Positions 59,501-64,000 of a stretch of 64,000 bases of DNA are shown piece by piece. Location: assembly GCA_964403795.1 (NCBI GenBank), contig CAYOHP010000010.1:1-64000 (forward strand). Reading direction: 5' to 3'. Position numbers and translations under genes: made by a program. The DNA is from CAYOHP01 sp964403795 [NCBI: uncultured bacterium]. Lineage in GTDB: Bacteria; Muiribacteriota; UBA6191; CAZXTJ01. Within the stretch, counting starts at the first letter, position 1, and each line of letters opens with the position of its first letter. The notes below the pieces were generated by a model. It was not told the origin of the DNA. It was given only the letters and a program-made list of their open reading frames with translations, and did no database searches.

Positions 59501-62500
59501 CGCTCCGGCCGGGAGCTCTCGGCCCTGCGCGGCGTGCTGGGGAGCACCTACCGCCTGGCGGAGCTGGCGGAACTCGACCTGGCGCGCCTGGAGGTCGCCT
59601 TCGCGACCGCCGCCGACCGCTTTCTCCTGGTCCGTTGGTGGCTGCTCCGGGGTCCCCGGGCCGAACTCAGGACCGTCTTCAAGGACCCGGCCCGGCCCGA
59701 GCCCGAGGCGGTCGAAGCCCTGCGGGAGCTGCGCTCCGCCCGGGACCTGGTGCGCCGGAGCGCCGAGGTCGCGGGCCTCGTTTCCGGTCTCGGCCCGCTC
59801 CTCTCGGGGTGGCTCGACGGGATCCACACCGACTGGGAAGGCCTGGAAGAGCGCTTCGAGTGGCTGCTCGGGTTCCGGCGACACCTGGACGCCCTGGGCG
59901 ACCTGGTGGAGGACGGGGACCGGCTCCGAGCCGCCCTGTCGGACCTGGCGGGTCCGCGCCTCGACGAGTTGGCCGAGGGTCGTCCCCTGGGGAAGGCTGC
60001 CCGCGCCCTGCTGGCAGCCAGCGAGGAGTTCGAGCCGGGACTCGCCGCCGCGGTCGGGGACCTCGACCTCGACCCGGAGCTGGCCTTCGGTCCCGAGGAC
60101 GAGCCGGGGTTCGCGGCGCGGGTGCGGGGGCGCCTGGAGCGCTGGGGCGCGGAGGCGAGCGCGCTCCGGGCCTGGGTCGGCTGCCGGGAAGCGGCGGGGC
60201 GCCTCGAGGCCGACGGGCTCGGCCCCCTGGTCGAGGCCTGGGAGGAGGGCCGCCTGGCGCGCCACGAGCTGGTCCCGAGCTACCGGCGCCACGCCGCCGA
60301 ACACTTGCTCGAAGGGATCGTGGCCGGGGACGAACGCCTCCGGACCTTCCGGGGGGATCGCCACGGCAAGCGCATCGAACGCTTCCGGGCGCTCGACCGC
60401 GAGGTGGTGGAACTCGCCGGCCGCGAGGTCCGCTCCCGGCTCGCCTCCCGGGTGCCGCGCCTCGCCGACTCCGGGAGCCGCGACTCCGAGCTCGGGATCC
60501 TCTCCCGCGAGCTCCAGAAGCAGCGCCGCCACCTGGCGCTCCGCTCGCTGTTCCAGAAGATCCCCGAGCTGCTGCGCAAGCTGGCGCCCTGCATGCTGAT
60601 GAGCCCCCTGTCGGTGGCCCAGTACCTGGATCCCGCCTTCCCCGGCTTCGACCTGGTGGTCTTCGACGAGGCCAGCCAGATCCCGGTCTGGGACGCCATC
60701 GGCGCCATGGCCCGGGGCCGGCAGGTGGTGGTGGTGGGCGACTCCCGGCAGCTGCCGCCGACGAGCTTCTTCTCCAAGGCCGATCTCGAGGACGGCGCCA
60801 GCGAGGACGACGTGGAGGACCTGGAGAGCGTGCTCGACGAGTGCAAGGCCTCGCGGGTGCCGACCCTCGACCTCCGCTGGCACTACCGGAGCCGGCACGA
60901 GAGCCTGATCGCGTTCTCGAATGCCACCTACTACCGGGGGCGGCTGGTGACCTTCCCCTCGCCCGATGCCGGGGACCGCAGTCGAGGGGTGCGCTGGATC
61001 GACGTCCCCGGCGGGGTGTACGACCGCAGCGGCTCCCGCACCAACCGGGCGGAGGCCGAGGCCCTGGTGGCCGAGCTGGTGAGGCGGCTCCGGGAGGACC
61101 GGTCCGGCCGCTCGAGCTACGGGGTCGTGACCTTCGGCCTTCCCCAGGCGACCTTGATGGAGGACCTGCTCGACGAGGCCCGCAGGCGCCATCCCGAGAT
61201 CGAGGCGCGCTTCGATCCGGACCTCCCGGAGCCGGTCTTCGTGAAGAACCTGGAGAACGTCCAGGGCGACGAGCGCGACGTGATGCTCTTCTCGGTGGGC
61301 TACGGCCCGGACGCCCAGGGGTACGTGTCGATGAACTTCGGACCGCTCAACCGCCAGGGCGGCGAGCGGCGCCTGAACGTGGCGGTGACCCGGGCCCGGG
61401 AGGAACTGCTGGTCTTCTCGACCCTCAGGCCCGAGCAGATCGACCTGTCGCGCACCCGGGCCGTGGGCGTCGACCACCTGAAGCGGTTCCTCGACTACGC
61501 GGCCCGGGGGACCCGGGCCATCGACGAGGCGGTCTCGCTGCCGCCCGACCGGGATTTCGATTCGCCCTTCGAGGAGGCGGTGTTCGCGGCGCTGCGGGAG
61601 CGGGGCCACGGGCTCGACATCCAGGTGGGGGCATCGGTCTTCCGGATCGACATGGCGGTCCGCGACCCCGGGGCGCCAGGCCGCTACCTGCTGGGGATCG
61701 AATGCGACGGCGCCACCTACCACTCGGCGGCCACCGCCCGCGACCGGGACCGGCTGCGCGCCGAGGTGCTGGGAAGGCTCGGTTGGCGGCTGCACCGGAT
61801 CTGGAGCACCGACTGGTGGCAGGACCCCGAGCGGGAGGTGCGCCGGGTGGAGGAGGCGATCGAGGCGGCGCGGCAGGCGTTGGTCACCCCGGTGCCGGAG
61901 TCCGAGCCGGGGACGGCGACGGAGGTCGGGCTGCCGGTCGGCCCTGGAGCCAAGGGGCCGGGAGCGGATCCGGCTGCGAGCGGTGACCCGGATCGACCCC
62001 GGTACACGGCCTGGTTCCCGGAGCGGGCGCCATGCAAGGTGGAAGACCTCTACTCCCGAGGTTCCGACCGGGCCCTGGCCGAAGCGCTCGCTGCCCTGGT
62101 GGCGGTCGAGGGGCCGGTGTTGCTGGATCGGGCCGCCCGGATGTTGGTGCGCTCCGCGGGCCTGGGGAAGCTCACCGCCAAGGCGCTCCGCCGGGTGGAA
62201 GGCCTGGTGCCGCGGGCCGGGGTGCAGGCGGTGGAAGACGACGGGGAGACGGTGCTCTGGCCGGTGGGCCGGGATCCGGCGGCGTTCTCGGGGTTCCGCG
62301 GTCCCGGGGGGGAGGGGGCGGCCCGGGGGCTCGAGGAGGTCCCGCTGGTCGAGGTGGCCGAGGCGCTGGCGGTGGCGCTGGCGCGGGAGGTCTCGTTGCC
62401 GCGCGAGAGCCTCGCCCGCGAGGGGGCGCGGCTCCTGGGGATCGGCTTGCGGGGGGTCCGGGGTCGGGAGCGGATGGAGCGCGGCATTTCCCGGCTGGAG

Positions 62501-62566
62501 ACCGCGGGGCGTCTGGTGGCGGAGGGCGAGCGGGTGCGCCTGCCGCGGCCGGGGGAAGGTCGGTAG
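56516..62566 (+). CDS. DUF4011-helicase-Vsr protein, candidate anti-phage defence (Hhe type)
   Basis: 2016 residues, GTG start behind GGGAGG. Residues 10-180: beta-rich region. Residues 190-300: transglutaminase/papain-like segment with Cys228, His254 and Asp291 in the usual order. Residues 395-420: DUF4011 signature (RLERWKTRLLDLSLRNRLL). Residues 715-1650: superfamily 1 helicase with Walker A GPPGTGKS (Lys742), FDEASQIPVW (Asp1384), GDSRQLPP and the terminal NVAVTRAREEL. Residues about 1681-1785: Vsr/PD-(D/E)XK-like nuclease (FEEAVFAAL, DMAV, GIECDGATYH). Residues 1835 on: DUF3320-like tail. DUF4011-helicase-Vsr proteins are among the single-gene systems reported to restrict phages. No other defence gene is adjacent. 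Confidence 0.88.
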   Translation: MDGTTGMGSRGWLKIEPVYSRRVNFALQQNCVPVVRSLAIRNTEPRPIEDLAIALRVEPSASAPSRRSLARIDAEATHHLVDLDLAIPAGELADRTERLEAELRVEARDATGELLGSGRWPLSLLAYDEWGGARELPEMLAAFVLPNHPALPPWLREAAHRLEEATGSGALDGYQAKDPGRVLAIARALYQALAARELTYANPPASFEAEGQRIRTPDRVFGEGLATCLDLAVLYAAGLEQAGLHPVLLVVEGHAMAGVWLHEETFPETAVLDDPARVRKRVRAGHLMVVDPTAAAHSARPGWEAAVAAAERRLEEPGELFVALDVIAARRRGIRPLPSRVTGDGATVLLVEAAPGPGPGPSGPSGSGARIPTPGSPGGTVPAGTTGVPARGPEAPPAEPLPARLERWKTRLLDLSLRNRLLSLKAGASVLPVLVPGMVEGEAGPGAQGNPSRRIGLARIEDRLASSTGLWVRPRPEVLEGEDPRDQEKLRERAGADPIEALVADGLGRDRLHLDLSPEDVDRRLVELFRAERTAREEGGVATLHLALGTLVWYESPAAAEPRRAPLLLLPVELERATARDPFRLVRRDDEPVVNRTLLEKLEREHGIRVEGLDPLPEDDAGVDVAAVLARFEAQILDLPRWEVRPEAWLAQLSFTKFLMWRDLQHRAGELLECPLVRHLVETPEAAFPDPGGWPAEGELDTRVLPQRFPCPMDADSSQLAAIVSASEGKTFVLEGPPGTGKSQTITNLIAGALGAGKSVLFVSEKMAALEVVHRRLVAIGLGPFCLELHSQKAQKRAVLDQLRAALETAERSPAETWERRTAELTELRTELNEVVAALHAERPCGYSVHALAGIASGLRDAPGVPPDPDSDRCLDRGRVEARTALLAELAEAAVEVPDPAGHAFRAVRRARWEPGLARRVEAAAARLGPAAERLAQAAGNLDGLLEGTGWPWSLAAIRALVALVRSLLASPRPSGELVREPDLAGIEHRVGELLRSGRELSALRGVLGSTYRLAELAELDLARLEVAFATAADRFLLVRWWLLRGPRAELRTVFKDPARPEPEAVEALRELRSARDLVRRSAEVAGLVSGLGPLLSGWLDGIHTDWEGLEERFEWLLGFRRHLDALGDLVEDGDRLRAALSDLAGPRLDELAEGRPLGKAARALLAASEEFEPGLAAAVGDLDLDPELAFGPEDEPGFAARVRGRLERWGAEASALRAWVGCREAAGRLEADGLGPLVEAWEEGRLARHELVPSYRRHAAEHLLEGIVAGDERLRTFRGDRHGKRIERFRALDREVVELAGREVRSRLASRVPRLADSGSRDSELGILSRELQKQRRHLALRSLFQKIPELLRKLAPCMLMSPLSVAQYLDPAFPGFDLVVFDEASQIPVWDAIGAMARGRQVVVVGDSRQLPPTSFFSKADLEDGASEDDVEDLESVLDECKASRVPTLDLRWHYRSRHESLIAFSNATYYRGRLVTFPSPDAGDRSRGVRWIDVPGGVYDRSGSRTNRAEAEALVAELVRRLREDRSGRSSYGVVTFGLPQATLMEDLLDEARRRHPEIEARFDPDLPEPVFVKNLENVQGDERDVMLFSVGYGPDAQGYVSMNFGPLNRQGGERRLNVAVTRAREELLVFSTLRPEQIDLSRTRAVGVDHLKRFLDYAARGTRAIDEAVSLPPDRDFDSPFEEAVFAALRERGHGLDIQVGASVFRIDMAVRDPGAPGRYLLGIECDGATYHSAATARDRDRLRAEVLGRLGWRLHRIWSTDWWQDPEREVRRVEEAIEAARQALVTPVPESEPGTATEVGLPVGPGAKGPGADPAASGDPDRPRYTAWFPERAPCKVEDLYSRGSDRALAEALAALVAVEGPVLLDRAARMLVRSAGLGKLTAKALRRVEGLVPRAGVQAVEDDGETVLWPVGRDPAAFSGFRGPGGEGAARGLEEVPLVEVAEALAVALAREVSLPRESLAREGARLLGIGLRGVRGRERMERGISRLETAGRLVAEGERVRLPRPGEGR

Positions 62567-62637
62567 CCGCGGACCTCGGTCTCCGTACATCGGTCGCTGC
62601 CTTGACCCTGTCCCGGGGATCGTGTTCGGCTGGGAGC

Positions 62638-64000
62638 GTGATTCCCTCGGTCGCGGGTGCGCGGTGGCAGCCTTCCCCTCGTGACGCGATCGCGTTCCTG
62701 CTGATGGGGTGGGTCCTCGCCCTGGGCGGCTGCGGCGGGTTCTCCTCGGGCGGGCCTCCCGGGCTGGAGCCGCCGGGGATCCCGGACTTCACCCGGCCCG
62801 AGCACCAGGGCGCGGTCAAGGGGACGCTCCGGATCGAGGAGGGGTTCGCAGCCGAGTTCCTGGCCAGCCTGCCGGCGGGGCGACGGAGTCCGGACGAGAA
62901 GGCGGCCACCCTGGGGGACCTCTTCCAGAAGGTGAAGGTCGAGTTCGCCGGGGTGCGGCGGCGGCGGCTGGCGGCGCTGGCCCGGGACGGAGCGTTCGCG
63001 GCCGAGGAGCTGCCCGACGGCGAGTACCGGGCCTCGGTGCTGCTGGACGATCGGCTGCTGGTGGCGTTCCCGGTCCCGGTGCAGATGCGGGAGACCACCG
63101 AGGTGAAGATCCAGGTGGTGGGCTTCGACCGGGCGGACCTGGACCGGGACGGGAGTCGTACCGATCTGGCCGTCGAGGTCGACGTGGCCACCGGGCCCGG
63201 AGGGGCGCGGCGGACCCGTCGGATCGCCGCCGACGGCTCGGTGCGGACTCGGCTCGCCAACGGCGGCACCGACTACCTGCTCCCGGGAGGCGTGGTGCGG
63301 AGGGAGCAGCCGGGGAGGGGGGCGACCTTCCATCGGGACCACGACCTCGACGGGATCCTGGACGAGGACGATCCCGACTTCCGTCGGGTGCGGTCCAAGG
63401 TGACGCCGGTCTCGGACGACGACCTGCTGGCCGGGCGGGCCTTCCCTCCCTTGATCCGGGAGGCGAAGGTCACCGGGCTCTACGGGGCGGAGCGGATCGC
63501 CGATGTGGCGGAGGTCACCGCCGAGCTGGCCCAGGATTTCGCAGGGGCGCCTCTCGAGGTCGTGGCGCGGTTCTACGGGGAGGACGGGACCCACTGGAGC
63601 CTGCCGCTCCGGGACGACGGCGGCAGCGCGGACACCCTCCCCGAATGGCCGGGCCACCAGCCCAGTGGGGACGATACCCTGGGGGACGGCGTCTACCGGC
63701 ACCTGGTGCCGATTGACAGCACGACCGAGGCACTGATATACAACCGGCAGGTCGTCGTCGAGGCGGTCGATCCCGAGGGCCGCCGCAGCAACCGGTTCAG
63801 CTTCGTCCTGTACCAGTCTCCTGCGGGTCGGACCGCGGGAACGACCGTCCCGAACCATGCGGAGCACGACTGGTCCCTCGTCCGAGAGGTCGAGGTCCAG
63901 GCGCAGCCCGGTCGATCCGGAGCCGAGGTCTTCGCCCGCATCCAGGCGGGAGGCGACCTCGGGGGCGCCGTCGCCACTCTGGTCGGACCCGGGAGCTTCC
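62638..64000 (+). CDS. Lipoprotein with a choice-of-anchor-like domain, cut by the window end
   Basis: At least 454 residues; the frame is open to the end of the window. Start GTG 62638 gives a lipoprotein signal (AIAFLLMGWVLALGGCGG); the ATG at 62704 would leave a signal too short and without a positive residue. After a Gly/Pro-rich linker come an alpha/beta domain (residues 40-190), a calcium-loop-like DHDLDGILDEDDPDF segment, and a beta-sandwich (PLIREAKVTGLYG ... DDGGSADTLPEW ... GDGVYRHLVP) of the choice-of-anchor X type seen on bacterial surface proteins. Likely on the outer membrane or cell surface. The C-terminus is unknown. Confidence 0.75.
   Translation, partial: MIPSVAGARWQPSPRDAIAFLLMGWVLALGGCGGFSSGGPPGLEPPGIPDFTRPEHQGAVKGTLRIEEGFAAEFLASLPAGRRSPDEKAATLGDLFQKVKVEFAGVRRRRLAALARDGAFAAEELPDGEYRASVLLDDRLLVAFPVPVQMRETTEVKIQVVGFDRADLDRDGSRTDLAVEVDVATGPGGARRTRRIAADGSVRTRLANGGTDYLLPGGVVRREQPGRGATFHRDHDLDGILDEDDPDFRRVRSKVTPVSDDDLLAGRAFPPLIREAKVTGLYGAERIADVAEVTAELAQDFAGAPLEVVARFYGEDGTHWSLPLRDDGGSADTLPEWPGHQPSGDDTLGDGVYRHLVPIDSTTEALIYNRQVVVEAVDPEGRRSNRFSFVLYQSPAGRTAGTTVPNHAEHDWSLVREVEVQAQPGRSGAEVFARIQAGGDLGGAVATLVGPGSF

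Noticed and set aside
62602-62626. Promoter for the terminal lipoprotein gene (TTGACC)
   Set aside because: A -35-like hexamer is present at 62602 but no acceptable -10 follows at 16-18 nt.

Overview
The window is very GC-rich DNA (about 70% by eye) from a Gram-negative-type bacterium with a large regulatory repertoire. It carries three Ser/Thr kinases, an FHA-domain sigma-54 activator, a 1088-residue hybrid histidine kinase, a prokaryotic RING-finger protein, collagen-like and lipoprotein exports and two acyl-carrier-dependent biosynthesis loci. This mix recalls Planctomycetota or Myxococcota-like lineages, but no rRNA or marker gene is present to decide. Genes often overlap by 4 nt (GTGA, ATGA, TTGA), and several starts lack a Shine-Dalgarno and instead follow a TANNNT box by 6-9 nt, suggesting leaderless transcripts.

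Layout. 1-3984 (minus): two secreted proteins, one with about 61 collagen triplets. 4196-24620 (plus): a lipid or polyketide-type locus with an SDR-methyltransferase fusion, a class III aminotransferase fused to an acyl-ACP-reductase-like domain, a 2546-residue synthase (ER-KS-AT-ACP-KR-DH-PPTase), a nucleotidyltransferase, two PEP-synthase-like phosphotransferases, a HAD phosphatase and a mannose-1-phosphate guanylyltransferase. From the synthase to the phosphatase the genes overlap or are 3 nt apart. A leader of four consecutive hairpins precedes the synthase.

24804-36241: a signalling region with two transmembrane Ser/Thr kinases, four exported proteins and an FHA-AAA-Fis activator. Each exported-protein gene has a GG-N10-GC sigma-54 promoter candidate upstream. 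Two of them (29439 plus, 34725 minus) also share a 25-bp element, one mismatch apart, at positions differing by exactly 10 bp from the promoter. I infer a kinase to FHA-activator to sigma-54 regulon.

36314-41147: an SCO1-type protein, a small membrane protein, tRNA-Arg(GCG), two small genes, a Sel1-repeat protein and a RING-finger membrane protein. 41273-45703: a FAAL-ACP-P450 fusion convergent with a thioesterase that has a degenerate carrier domain. 45761-48891: two copies of a promoter plus a tiny membrane-protein gene flanking a kinase-Hsp70 fusion. 48997-52858: a TetR-MFP-permease-ATPase operon (DevBCA-like) with two matching 16-bp palindromes. 53084-56350: a hybrid histidine kinase with two kinase cores and two receivers. 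56516-62566: a 2016-residue DUF4011-helicase-Vsr protein, an anti-phage candidate. 62638-64000: a lipoprotein cut by the window end.
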